This document shows positions 36,760 to 48,318 of a DNA stretch of 64,000 nucleotides, in pieces. This DNA is from Cryptomeria japonica (Eukaryota > Streptophyta > Pinopsida > Cupressales > Cupressaceae). The DNA is taken from positions 571,473,152 through 571,537,151 of the forward strand of contig NC_081410.1 of NCBI RefSeq assembly GCF_030272615.1. Direction: 5' to 3'. Numbering within the stretch: the stretch's first letter is position 1; every line of letters starts with the position of its first letter. The position numbers were made by a program, and so were the translations under genes. The notes beneath the pieces were generated by a model. It ran no database searches and was not told where the DNA came from. It saw only the letters and a program-made list of their open reading frames with translations.

Positions 36760-38372
36760 CTACTGCTCATACGTATGATGTGACAGACGTGGGACGGGGA
36801 TTGCAGTTAACTCTACAGACTTCTTTAAAGTAATTCCAAGCTCGTCGCTCATGTCCATCTCTTCACAGCTCATCCCATCTGGAAGCATCCACTCAAATGA
36901 ATGAAGTAACGAAGCCAAAATCAATTGAACCATACGACTTGCCAATGGAAGCGCAGCACAAATCCTTCTTCCCGCTCCGAACGGAATTAACTCAAAGTTT
37001 TGTCCCTTGTAATCTATCTTGCTATTCTCACCCTCCAAAAATCTCTCAGGCAGGAATTCTGAGGGCCTCTTCCAAATTGAAGGGTCCCTCCCACTGGCCC
37101 ACACGTTCACCAATACCTGGCTGTCTTTGGGTATCACAAATCCCTGGACCACGCTGGCGCTTTCAGCTTTGTGGGGAAGCAGCAGGGGAACAGGGGTGTG
37201 CAATCGGAATATTTCTTTAACAGCTGCATGAAGATAAGGCAAACGATCTAAGTCAGATTCTTCCACTCTTCTGTTACATCCAACAACTTCATCCAATTCT
37301 TGTCGGGCTCGGTTTAGTTTCTGCGGATTGCGAATGAATTCTGCCATGGCCCATTCTACTGTTGAAGTTGTCGTTTCAGTACCGGCGATAAAAAATTCCT
37401 GAAAAAGAATAGACAACTTAAAAAACAATCCAACTCCACACAAATTTCTACTAAATGTTTATTTTCAATCATTTCAATACATACAGCTATCAAGGCTCGA
37501 ATATCAACGAGTGTGAATTCTTGACTTCTGAAATCCAGCAGGACATCCAGAAAATCCTTCGTGGAGTCGTTCTGCCTAAGGCTTTCACTTCCGGAGGCGA
37601 GCCTTTTCTGTAGGAACAAATCAACAAAGTCATACATCTCCTTGAAATGCTTGGCCATCTGACGGCACACACCCTGCGGGTCCAGGAACCGTAGAAACGG
37701 GAAATAGTCCACCAAATTGGGCTTTCCTCCGAGCCTCATCAGTTCACACACGGAATGGTTGAAGGCCGCAGAAGCTGGATTGTGGGGATCGAAGACTCTT
37801 GTGCTGAAGATCATGTTGCCTAACAAATTTAGAGACGTGCAGAACACCGTCCGCCCAATATCCACAACCTTTCCCTTGTCATCATAAAGTAGTCTAATTG
37901 TATGAAATACCTCATCTCTTCTGAGATGTTGCAGAGCTTCCTGTCTTATGCTGCTGAAAAGCTCAACAGTTGAAATACGTCGGAGATGGCGCCACTGTGC
38001 TCCGTAATCGCTAAAAATTAGGGACGACTTGTGGTGAGAAACAGATTTGACGCCTTCTATCACCGTCCGTCCAGCGAAGAGGAGGTCGTGTGTTTTAAGG
38101 ACCTCCTTGGCCATGGCAGGAGAGGACACCACCACTGTTGTTTTCATTCCCAGACGGAGAGTCATCAGTGGGCCGTATTTCAGAGAGAGGGCGTAGAGAG
38201 ACTCGTGAGGCCTTTTTCCCAGCTGAAAGAGGTTTCCCACAATAGGCCAACCAGGAGGTCCAGGAGGCAGAGGACGCCCTGTCCTCCGCTCTCTTCTCCA
38301 TAGAAAGAAGAAGAATAAAAGCGAAGCAGAAGTAAGGAGCACAGAATACCATGAAAACAGTGGAATGTCCAT
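36760..38372 (-). CDS. Cytochrome P450, CYP76-like, two exons
   Basis: Intact haem monooxygenase gene. Exon 1 is 38372-37485, the intron 37484-37399 (86 bp, GT..AG, phase 0), exon 2 37398-36760; the product is 508 aa. Residues 5-24 are a hydrophobic ER anchor, followed by basic RRERR and the hinge PPGPPGWPIVGN (36-47). The I-helix oxygen-binding motif AGTETT is at 301-306 and starts just after the intron, where A-type plant P450s keep their conserved intron. ExxR is E358/R361, PERF 413-416, and the haem loop FGAGRRICAA has Cys443. The usual glycine two residues after the cysteine is alanine (A445). Best resemblance is the CYP76 group (terpenoid/geraniol-type hydroxylases); substrate cannot be told. 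The start was chosen at the ATG before MDIPLFSW; an in-frame start 17 codons upstream overlaps the TATA-proximal leader. Confidence 0.9.
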
Positions 38373-38429
38373 ATTAACTGCAAACAAGGAGATCCTTATT
38401 TTCTTTTGTTTTCCAGTGTACACTATCTA

Positions 38430-38438
38430 TATTTTATA
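38430..38438 (-). promoter_or_regulatory. TATA box of the P450 gene
   Basis: The minus strand reads TATAAAATA about 60 bp upstream of the ATG at 38372, which predicts a short leader of about 30 nt. Confidence 0.6.
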
Positions 38439-38449
38439 GGCAGAGTAGG

Positions 38450-38980
38450 TGCGAGGACTTGATTTTGCTCTCTGATTTCCATGTCGTGGCACGTCTTTGT
38501 GGACTTAATTCTTCCCTGGTTTCCAAGTCGCAGCACGTTTTTGATTTTGCTGAGTTTGCAACTTCAATAGACAAGACGTTTATGTTGAATGGGCTTTCGT
38601 TTATGTTGAATAGGCTTTTGGAAGGCACAAGTTTGAATTGTTCTATTTATCTTTGGGAGAAGCAACCGTGTCCTATTCATCATCTTCTATCTGAAAGAAG
38701 AATAAACTAGCAATTGCACCTTGGTGTGCAATGGGTACGCCGAAAAGATGTCGAAGATCAATTAGAGAAAAATTTGGTCTTTTTTTTTTCTGCATACATT
38801 TGTATAGTACATGAGACCAATTAATATGTCATTTATAAAATAATGTTGTTTATGCAAAAAAGGTCTCAATGTAGAATTGATAGCTTGAAATCAACTAACA
38901 AGGATATAAACATGATTGAAATAAAAACCTCTAAATTAGGAAGATAAAAAGACTTTATTATTAACAGGATCATGTTATAT
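38450..38980. other. P450 upstream region
   Basis: No gene. It contains an imperfect local repeat (GATTTCCATGTCGTGGCACG and GGTTTCCAAGTCGCAGCACG at about 38,473 and 38,518) that could be promoter elements. The rest is AT-rich. Confidence 0.4.
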
Positions 38981-38984
38981 ATGT

Positions 38985-40215
38985 GATAAAGAGAAAGGGA
39001 GAGAGAAAGGGGGAGAGATAGACAGCAAAAGAGCAAAAGAGAGGGGGGTATAGAGAGAAGTAGAGGGAGAGATAAAGAGAGAGAAGAGAGAGAGAGATAG
39101 ATAGATATGGAAGAGATAAATACATAATTCTGGAGAGAGAAAGAGAGGGAGATAATGAGAGAGGAATAGAGAAAGATAAGATGAATATATCAAGTCACAT
39201 ATAGAGAGGGAGATAGATGGGGGTAGAGAGAGATGGAGAGATAGCGAGATGGAGAGGGAAATTTGGAAGAAGAAATATGGAGAGATAGATTTAGAGATAA
39301 AGAGGCAAATAGATATTGATATAGAGGTAGACATGAAGATTTAAAGAAAGAGAGGAAGGAGACAAATAGATGGAGAGATAGATAGAGGTAAAGGAGGAGA
39401 TAAAGATAGAAATAAATAGGGAGAGAAAGAGAGAGGGAGAGTGAAAGGTAAATAGGGGAAGATAGAGAGAGGGAGAGATAGAGATATATGGGAAGAGAAA
39501 GAGAGAGGTAAAAGATAGACAAATAGATAGGGGGATAGGGAGGGAAGGAGTGAGGGAGGCAAAGATGAAGGGAGATAGAGAGAGGGAGAGATAGAGATAT
39601 ATGGGAAGAGAAAGAGAGAGGTAAAAGATAGACAAATAGATAGGGGGATAGGGAGGGAAGGAGTGAGGGAGGGAGAGCTGAAGGGAGATAGAGAGGGGTA
39701 GGGTAGAGAGAGGGGGGGTAATATAGATAGATAGAAAGGGATAAGGAAAGATATAGAGAGATAAGGAGAGAGATAGGGAGATATAGGTAGAGAAAGATAA
39801 GAATGTAAAGAGATAGAGAGGAGTGAAAAGGTGGATGGAGAGATGGTGGATACAAATAAAGGGGGGGGGACTAAAAAAGAAATAAAATGACAAAGACATG
39901 TAATAGGGAGAGGTAAAAGAGAGGAAGAGATATTAAAGATAGGGAGAGAGAAACAAGGAGTGTGTGAGCTTCCATGAGTGATATAGAGATATGGAGAGAG
40001 GGATATAGAGAGAGAGAGAGAGAGGGAGGGAGGAGGAAGAGAAATGAAGAGAGGAGAGAATAAGTAGAGTGATGTGGAAAGAACAAGTGTCGAGGAGAGA
40101 GGAGGTGATATGGATAGAGAAAAGGGAGAGAAAGAGATAGGGATAAAAAATAGGAGAGATAGAGATAAAGATATATAGTGGGAAAGATAAAGCGAGTGAG
40201 ATGTAACACTATAGA
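38985..40215. repeat. Long purine-rich (GA/GATA) tract, about 1.2 kb
   Basis: The plus strand is almost only A and G, with scattered T, in degenerate GAGA, GATA and GGGA repeats. The long serine/leucine/tyrosine/proline frames on the minus strand are by-products of this composition. It lies about 0.6 kb upstream of the P450 start. Confidence 0.95.
39461..39686. repeat. 113-bp tandem duplication within the purine tract
   Basis: 39461-39573 and 39574-39686 are almost identical, including the landmark ATAGAGATATATGGGAAGAG. They differ mainly near the end (GGCAAAGATG versus GGGAGAGCTG). Confidence 0.9.
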
Positions 40216-41195
40216 AATAGAGAAGAGATATAAAGAGGAAGATGGAAATATAATATAATATTTAATTTAATGTATTATATAGTGTTATAATAATTAATGC
40301 AACATTATTAATATAATAATGTAATAATTTATTTTGTATATTATATAATTTATTATATTTAAGTTATAATAATTAATGAAATATTATAATTATTACTAAT
40401 ATTTTAATAACTATATATTTTATTAAAAAAAGGAAAAAATGACTAAAGTCTATTTTACAAAATAAATTAAATCCAAAAATATAATTGAATATAAAAATCT
40501 TATATAATATGTTTTTAATTTTAATGAATTTAAGAAAGAAAAAAATAAATGGGGAACACATTGTGATCGCTTGCTTAAATGTGGTTTGTTAGATTTGCCT
40601 TGTAAGAGAGTTGCTTATATTTTTTCATCCTACTATTAACAATTATTCTATTTAAATATTATATGGCCTAAGTTATTTCTTTATTAAAATCAGTTTCATG
40701 TATTTTTTTTTTGTGTTTTCTCATTGATTGCTAAGATTGTACCTATATTTTTGTGTTTCCCCATTTCAATGTCCAATAAAAAATGAGGTGAAGTGAAAAT
40801 TTAAATTGTTTCTTATGTTTCCCACTTATTTCCCTAGCAAACACAGTAAAAATTTGGTATAGCAAAGGTGGCAAACATGGCATATTTGCATGATTTCAAG
40901 TTTCAATTATAGGGCACGTGTGTATACAGGTGGGTGTTCCTTGGATGCTGGGTGGGATAAATGGAGAGCAACTGAATCTTTTCCACAATTATTATCGTTT
41001 TTCTTCTGTGTTACTACTTGTAATATGATTCATTTGTAGGGAGTGTAGGGAGTGCATTGCAGCACCTATGGAGCATTAGTAATGCACACACAGTATAGAT
41101 CAAAGACTTTCTTTGAAATATTGTTTACATTGCATGACAGGTAGGTAGCTATTGCTATTAAGCCATAAACCAACCAGGGAGAAAACATGGACATG
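40216..41195. other. AT-rich stretch without a gene
   Basis: Very AT-rich at 40,250-40,560, then ordinary intergenic sequence. No ORF or repeat with support. Confidence 0.5.
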
Positions 41196-41199
41196 ATCA

Positions 41200-41745
41200 T
41201 GTCCCATAGCATTTGCTAGGCACCTTGGAAACATTGAACTTATTGCAGTTACCATCAATGATGTAGTTATTGGAGGCCCGACAATGGGAATTATGGTAAT
41301 TTAGAATACAAAATCTCCACTAACTAGGTCAATAATCAAATTGAAAAACTGTTGAAGCCATTATTTCTAATTTGGGCAGTTATTTCTTCTATTGTTTCTT
41401 ATGTGTTTTACATAGCAGTGCATTGGAGACATTATGTGGGCAGACCGTTGGAGCAGGGGACATTCAGATGTTGAGTGTGTATATGCAAAGATCTTGGATT
41501 CTTTCCATAGCCACATCAATTGTACTTACTCCTCTTTACATATTTGTTGGGCCAATACTCAAGGCATGTGGACAATCTGAGAGATATCTCAAGTTACCTA
41601 GACATTTGGCTTATGGATGCTACCCCAACTCCTTGCATTTGCACTTTATTTCCCAGTTCAGAAGCTTCTCCAAGCGCAGAGCAAATTGATGGTTATGGCA
41701 TGGATATCTCTAATTCTAACTTGACTTGAAATGACATGTTGTCCT
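41200..41745 (+). pseudogene. MATE (multidrug and toxic compound extrusion) transporter gene relic
   Basis: Exon-like piece 41,218-41,295 reads HLGNIELIAVTINDVVIGGPTMGIM and is followed by GT. After an intron-like gap ending in ACATAG, a second piece from 41,416 reads SALETLCGQTVGAGDIQMLSVYMQRSWIL...PLYIFVGPILKACGQ. After a frameshift near 41,590 come MLPQLLAFALYFPVQKLLQAQSKLMVMAWISLILT. This matches the N-terminal third of plant DETOXIFICATION/MATE proteins in order. The first helices and the C-terminal two thirds are absent. Preserved splice signals show that it derives from a genomic copy, not a processed transcript. Not functional. Confidence 0.8.
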
Positions 41746-42532
41746 GCATTGAATGCTGAAATAAGACGTGTTAGAGATGTACTTGAACAAGATAGGAAGA
41801 AAATCATAGCACAACTTTTACTTGAATGCGTGGACAACCGTGGTTGCAGGTAAAATGGACGCTTCTAATCCACTCAATCATCTTGCAAGGGCTTAGAAAC
41901 AATATCAACCTCAGATTATGAAATCTGAGACTGTTCATTTCAAATAGGAGACGTCTTAGCAAGCGATGGTGTGGCTACAGAAATCTCCATAGTTACCATT
42001 TCTTTTAATCTTCTTGTCATAAAAGCATTACTGTCTAATCACTGCCATTGTGTAACTAGCGAGTGCAAAGAGTAAATATCGATTTGACATTCACTAAAGG
42101 AGCGCAAAGTCCCAAACATCAGCTATGGGTTCATTCTAGGGATTTTGCAATGCATTTGACAACAGGTGACAACAGCTGGGTGAATGAAAAACAAACGATG
42201 ATCTGAATCGTCTTGCACTCTATCTAGAAGAGTCTGCATCGTGGATGTGAAACAAATAGCTGGTCCATTTCAGATAAAGAGACACCTTCGGCATAAAGAT
42301 TGGGGATATATTAAGTTTTGATTATTAGGTTTAAAAGTGTTAAACATTTGGAGTTGATTGATATTCTCTAGGTTTAATATATTGCTTAATGTATGTGATT
42401 TAAGACTGAAACTGAACCAGCAATAAGAGCACAAAAAAAAAAAAATTCAAAAGTAATCCATGATACTCCTTTACAGGGTCCACTTAGGTATTTTAAGAGA
42501 GAAACCATTCACATGAAAGAGACTCAAGCATA
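41746..42532. other. No gene seen
   Basis: Intergenic sequence to the right of the MATE relic. No continuation of the transporter frame could be followed. Confidence 0.5.
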
Positions 42533-43016
42533 ATAATTTGTTTTTTTTGTCAAAAGAATAAAACATGACAAACATTCTTACCTAGTTAATTACAACTTTC
42601 ACTTATCCTATATAATATCTTTATTGATATTAATGAATAATTTTTTTGTAAAAGGAATAAAATACAACAAACATTCATATCCAATTAATTATAACTTTTA
42701 CCTACCCTCGATAATATCTTTAATAATATCAGTGAATTATTATTTTTTCAAAAAAATAAAATACAACAAACATTCCTACCTAGTTAATTACAACTTTCAC
42801 CTATCCTATATAATATCTTTATTCATATTAATGAATTATTTTTTTTGTAAAAGGAATAAAATACAACAAACATTCCTATCTGATTAATTATGACTTTTAC
42901 CTATCCTTGATAATATCTTTAATAATATCAATGAATTTTTTTTTTTCAAAAGAATAAAATACAACAAACATTCCTACCTAGTTTATTACAACCCTCACTT
43001 ATCCCAAAGTAAATGT
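42533..43016. repeat. Satellite-like array, five units of about 100 bp in an A/B alternation
   Basis: Units start at about 42533, 42636, 42735, 42834 and 42934; the last is partial. Each has a T-run, then AAAATACAACAAACATTC, a TTAATTA core and ATAATATCTTTA. Odd units carry CACYTATCCTATATAA and even units carry ACCTAYCCTYGATAA, so the true repeat is a dimer of about 200 bp. Confidence 0.85.
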
Positions 43017-43838
43017 ATGAAAGTGTTTCAATGATATTCATCAATAGACATCCTAAAATCCAAGTCAAAGACTATAAATACATTTCTTTTCTATTTATTC
43101 AAACTTTAATATACAAGTTGATAATCTATTCCATAATAAAATCTTGAAACTCCATGGATGGGAAAAAATTATCATGAGTTATAGAAATAATTATTTCTTA
43201 ATTTTAATCTAGTAAGAACTATTTCTTTCTAGAGATATTGAGTGCATACACAACACCAACTATTACTAACAAACAAATGACCAAACTAAGATTAAGAACA
43301 AATTTTATTTGACTAATTATATTGTTGATCAATAGAAGACATAGATGAAATGGCTCCATCTAGGAAATCATTCTTCTAACATCACTTAAAACATGTCAAG
43401 TAAGATTCAGCATTACTCATAGCTTTGTATTTGTTTGAAGCTTTTTATTATTTTTCTTATTTACATAAGAGTTTTAGGTTTGTCCATTTTTTCAAGCAAT
43501 ACATTTTTTCCCTATTCTTTCCTTTATATGTTAAAATTTAGATCTATCTTTATTGAAATACCCATTTCCTAACCCTCGATGCCTTGACCTGTGGTATCAA
43601 GTTATGCATATAAAATAGATTGTAGATTCTTTCTTACACTCGATAGGACTATAATATTATTACAAAATGACGTTACAATAGGTTTGACAAACTATACATG
43701 ACATATACATCTACAACCATTTGAAACTTATTCTAACTTGATTTGACTAATTGTTTCTACCATTAAACCTTTAACATGACATTTAGGTGAGGAAATCAAC
43801 TAGACTTAAAAGGGTTATACCCTTTGCTAAACAAGATC
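43017..43838. other. No gene seen
   Basis: AT-rich left flank of the Gypsy element. No supported feature. Confidence 0.5.
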
Positions 43839-43843
43839 AAAAG
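43839..43843. repeat. AAAAG target duplication, left copy
   Basis: AAAAG at 43839-43843 and 59804-59808, directly outside the two LTRs. Confidence 0.92.
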
Positions 43844-45594
43844 TGTAGTCACATAAATCTGTCCACTTAATTAAATGAATATTTAGTATTTATTTGATTA
43901 TTTAACCATCAATTAATAATTAATTAAATTAATATTTAATTAATTCATCTTAACCCTCTTCTCCTATTAATTAAATAAATTATTCAATTTATTTGATTTA
44001 ATTCACTTAACCAAATTCAGACCATTAATTAAATAAATAAATCATATTTATTTAATTAAATATTCTCTCACATTTAAATAAATAAATCATTTATTTAAAT
44101 CACCTTTATCCTCCACCCACTTGTATTTTCCTACAAAAGCAAGTTGCACATTTAAATAAATAAATCATTTATTTAAATCACCTTTATCCTCCACCCACTT
44201 GTATTTTCCTACAAAAGCAAGTTGCACAACTATTTTAAATAAATTATTTATTTAAAATCCTATTTATCCTCACCCACTTGAAACCTTTAATGGTTTCCCT
44301 TAAAGTATTCAAACTTGATGGCTTTAAAGTCTTCAAACTTGATGGCTTCCTTCTATAATCTTCTTAAGACTTTAATGGTTTTCCTTAAAGTCTTCAAGCC
44401 TTTAATGGTTTCCCTCAAAGTCTTCAAGCATTTTAATGCTTTATCTTCATTTTTCTCATTTAAATAAATTAATATTTATTTGAATATTTATCCAAATGCA
44501 AATTACACCATTTAATTAAAATAAATGATTTTATTTTAATTGAAAATACCAAAATTTCTCCCACTTGCATTTTCCTACAAAATCCACTTGTATGCCTAAA
44601 CCCCTTCTAGATTCTTCTAAACCCTTCCTAATTAGCCTAATCCATCCCCTAAATATTGTCACATTCCTAAGCAAATTGGAGTCACTTCTCAAAGACTCCA
44701 AAGTCTTTGAAAAGCAATTAATGCTTTGTGTGTTCAACAAATTAACCCTCAAAGTCTTGGATAACCATTGAAGGCTTTCAACCTTCAACCACTTAATCCC
44801 CAAAGTCTCCAATAACCATTAATGGTTAATTCAACCCTCCCACATGGTTAAAACATTTGTTTTGACTCAACCTCTACCCAACCCAAAGGTCTCATCAGGC
44901 CATTAATGCTTTGACCATGATTATCTCTTAAACATTTGCACAAAGGTTTATCCTTGGATTAACTCTTAATCCAATGGGTAATCTTAATTTAGACTTGACC
45001 CTTACCTTCTAGATAACCATGAGGTCTTCTCAGGCCTTTAATGCCTCCAACCTCTTCTCTCAACCCAATCCTATGTTGACACTTGTCACCATTTTATTGG
45101 TGCCAATTGTGCACATGGATCCCCAACTTTCAAACTTGGCCCTTGATTAAACCATTCAATCTTAACCCTTCATTTCCCCATTTCTTCTATAAATAGAACC
45201 CTTCTCCTCAAGCAAAAGGAAGCATTTTAGAGTATTGTTGTTATACTGGCATTAGCATAGAGCTTTTTCATAGCATCACTATCTACTCTTGCATAGTATT
45301 TGCTTATCATATTCAATTATCTTGAATCTCCATATGGCATCCATGGCTAGTGCTAAAACCTGAGAGCTACACTCATTTGGGACTTGGAGAGGAGAGGAAC
45401 AAGGGAGATCGCAACTATGAGCATCTTGATTAGCTATTTCATTCTATGTTTATATGCTTTCTATTTCATGCTTAATATCTCTCTTGATATGCCTGTTTAG
45501 GATAATCTTTTGTTGCTAACACTAACGTTTGTTTCTTGTGCTCTTGTGTGTGTTGCCATCAAACAGATTTTCTAATCCTTTTTGCAGAGCATCA
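43844..45594 (+). repeat. 5' LTR
   Basis: Starts TGTAGTCACATAAATC and ends GCAGAGCATCA. U3 is AT-rich with TTAAATAAAT palindromic blocks. It has a 78-bp tandem duplication (44071-44148 and 44149-44226) and several copies of a CTTCAAGCCTTTAATGGTTT-like motif between about 44,285 and 44,450. A TATA box is at 45188-45195. Confidence 0.95.
45188..45195 (+). promoter_or_regulatory. TATA box of the 5' LTR
   Basis: TATAAATA within CTTCTATAAATAGAACCC, the likely U3 promoter. Transcription would begin some 30 bp downstream. The same site is at 59397-59404 in the 3' LTR. Confidence 0.75.
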
Positions 45595-45596
45595 TT

Positions 45597-45613
45597 TGGT
45601 GAACCCGACGTGA
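45597..45613 (+). other. Primer-binding site of the Gypsy element
   Basis: TGGTGAACCCGACGTGA begins two bases after the LTR end. The TGG start fits the CCA end of a tRNA, but I could not name the tRNA. It is not the usual tRNA-Arg or tRNA-iMet site. Confidence 0.6.
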
Positions 45614-48318
45614 ATCCAAACACCAAAAAGATCAATTTTTTTTTTAACCAATAACATGTTTGAATGTTGAAAATGTCACACAGGTTGCGATTTTGACACT
45701 GTTTTGGTGCGTTTGGCATTATTTTGGCGCTATTCCCCCTGTTTCAGTGCTTTTCCCTTCTCTGTCTTTCCCTTTCTTTTAATACGTTTGTGTTAAATAG
45801 TGCCTCTGTTCAAACGCAGACTAGCGCTATTGTAACAAAACGTTGTACAAATCACCTCGTAACCAAAAAAAAAAAAAAACCAAAAAAAAAAAAAATTTAG
45901 GCTTGTAGAAGCCCACCAAATAGGCGGATTTTACTAACTATTTTTCTCTTTTGTGCAGATTTAAATTAGATTAAAAAGTAGATTTATATTTTTTACTAAC
46001 TTGTTTTTTTGAAGTTGGTTTTAAAAATGAATTCACTTTTTATTTTGGTTTAAAATTAACTTCACATTTCAAATTTGGGCTTTTAAAAAAGAATCACACA
46101 TTTGTTTGGGGCTCTTAAAAAGAATTTCATTGTTCAAAGGTAAAAAGAACCACAAACTTATACAAAAACAACTTTTTTTTTTTTTTGCAAGTTAGGAAAC
46201 AAACTTCGTTTTGGTGCTTAAAATAAACAAGGCAAAATTTATTTCTTGCATCAAGATAAAACTCACAATCCACACTTCCATTTTTGGTGCAAATAAAATT
46301 CACAATCAACTTGTCTCATTTTTAAAGCAATCTTACTTCATGCAAACGTGTTTTTCATTAAGTTGACCAGGATTTTCAAATTCTAGTTTACTCAAACAAT
46401 TGCCTTTGAAAATTAAAAAGAACACCATGATTGTTGGAGCAACATCTCCAAATAGTTAGATCACATTGCGATGACAAATTAAAAGGAACAAGTGAATTTT
46501 GTGTTTGGCACACTTGTGCAAAAAAGTTGGTCGAGTGGTCCTACCTCTAACACACACTATCCTCTCCCTTGGCTCTCGTGGTCCTAGGTGCAAGAGAAAA
46601 GTGTTAGTAACACTCAAATTTTATCTTTTTAAGAGAGGCCTGCCAAGGGATCGATACTCTTGGGAACGACCTCGAGCGGTAAATCCTTCGAGCCACTATA
46701 GAAATCAGGTGAGAGCGAAAGCTGTAGCCTTGGGTATAGCTGTTCCTACAGTGTAACTGGCCGAAAGGACAAACGGGCCCCACCACTAGTTACAAGGCTC
46801 TTAAGTGAGTCACTGCAGAATGAACTTATGTCCAAAGCCATCGAACATGACTAAACACCTTTAAGTAGTAGCCCACCTGTTCTATTGATTGAGGATATTT
46901 GAGATATAATTTAGTGCAAGAGCATAGAAGGTTTTGCTCCCAAGATACTCACCATACATATTTCCTTGAGTAGAAACATAGCTTTTTGAAAAGTCACTTG
47001 TGACTTGATAAAAGTGGTGACTCCCCCATCATAGGGATCATCTATTTGTTATGCTCGTGCAAGACTTAGTATATCACATCCTTACCTGCCACGGCGGGAT
47101 TCATAAGGTATGTAGTACCAAAGTCGAAGAAATATCAAGATGTGGGCTAAATTTATCACAACTGGCCATTTGACCATAGGGATAAAGAGTGTTTGAAGTG
47201 TGTTCGTTTTACAGACCTAGTGCAAATTGAGCCGACTTCAGGCTTTGGAAATACACCTTAAAATAAATCTAAAGGAAGGGTCAAAAACAAGTCCAAGAAT
47301 TGGGTTGATCTAGACCCATACTCATTTGTGCCTTTGAGGCTACAATCTTGTGTTTGTGTGCTTGCTTTGTTTTCTTGTCAAGGAAAAATCAGAAAATCAA
47401 TCCCAAAAACAAAGTATTCATCCAACATCTGTCCACACAACCAAAAATACCAAAAACACAGTGCCAACAACGAAGAATCACATTTTATGACCATTCTTCA
47501 CATCTTGCGAAAGAAGAAGTGTCATCAGAATATCACCTTGAAAAGGAGACCACTAAGCTCAAAGGCTTTGATCAAAAGGAGGAAATTCTTCTATATCAAT
47601 CGACAAATCTTTGTCTCCCATAGAGTCTTTCTACATCGCATGCGTCTATACCTTCAAGGTAAAACAAACGAGTTTGATTCAGAATCATTGAACCGCAGAG
47701 CTTTTATGCAATATAGAGCTTTGAGTTATCACAAAAATCAAGGAGGAAAGATTAATCCCAACTTCTTCCCAAACATCTGTATCACCTACAACACAGCTCG
47801 AGAAGTGCCACCAACGCCTGAAAAGGAAGAGGTAGAGTTTGTTCCATTTGTAACACAAAGTTTTTATTGAAGTTGAAAACAAAACATCCATCATCTCACT
47901 CATACATCATCACTTCATCATCAATCCATCCCAACTCTCAAAACATTAAGAGGTTCTTGTCCCAAGATTCCTTTTTAGATATTGCTTAAAATAAAACACA
48001 TCACATCACTTTTTAGATTGTTTCTACATCTAGGATAAGCTCATCCTAAGAGACACATCTACGCAGGTTAAAACTAGTTCATGAGTGAATCCTCTCATTA
48101 CTAGGTAGTTAAATCTGTAACACATCTCAGATTTCTCTGCACCTTATCACATCAAATCTTATCAAAACAAACAAGCAATTCAAAGAAAGAATTTCGGTTA
48201 CATCTACCTTAAAGTGCTAGAGATCCACATGCAACACAAATCACCAATCATCAATCTTTCATTTCATCAACAACTCATCATCATCTTTGATCAACTTCAA
48301 CAAAAACTTGTAAACAAA
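45614..48318 (+). other. Long leader of the Gypsy element, with an optional small upstream ORF
   Basis: About 2.7 kb between primer site and gag-pol. It contains two A-runs near 45,867-45,895 and GC-richer blocks at 46,500-46,800 that may be structured. An ORF at 47487-47870 starts at an ATG (127 codons). The frame is open back to a GTG at 47328, but no ATG supports the longer form. Its product is basic and matches no family I know. Ogre elements carry an extra ORF1 here, so it is a candidate, but only by position. Confidence 0.45.

Noticed and set aside
38975-40209. Several long minus-strand frames (up to 221 codons) rich in S, L, Y, P and I.
   Set aside because: They are by-products of the GA-rich composition of the opposite strand; overlapping frames all look alike and none has a domain.
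42533-43016. A CRISPR-like pattern of spaced repeats.
   Set aside because: Units are contiguous, diverged and about 100 bp, in eukaryotic DNA; it is a tandem array.
44531-44812. Small ORFs on both strands repeated in the two LTRs (also at 58746-59021).
   Set aside because: They are identical because the LTRs are identical; no protein-like features.
46500-46800. A possible tRNA or structured RNA gene in the GC-richer leader of the Gypsy element.
   Set aside because: I could not fold a tRNA cloverleaf or find A- and B-box motifs by eye; it is better explained as retrotransposon leader.
48214-48318. A 35-codon N-terminal extension of the gag-pol frame.
   Set aside because: The first codon at 48214 is GTG, and the internal ATG at 48229 has poor context; the ATG at 48319 has the best context and starts a typical basic gag N-terminus.
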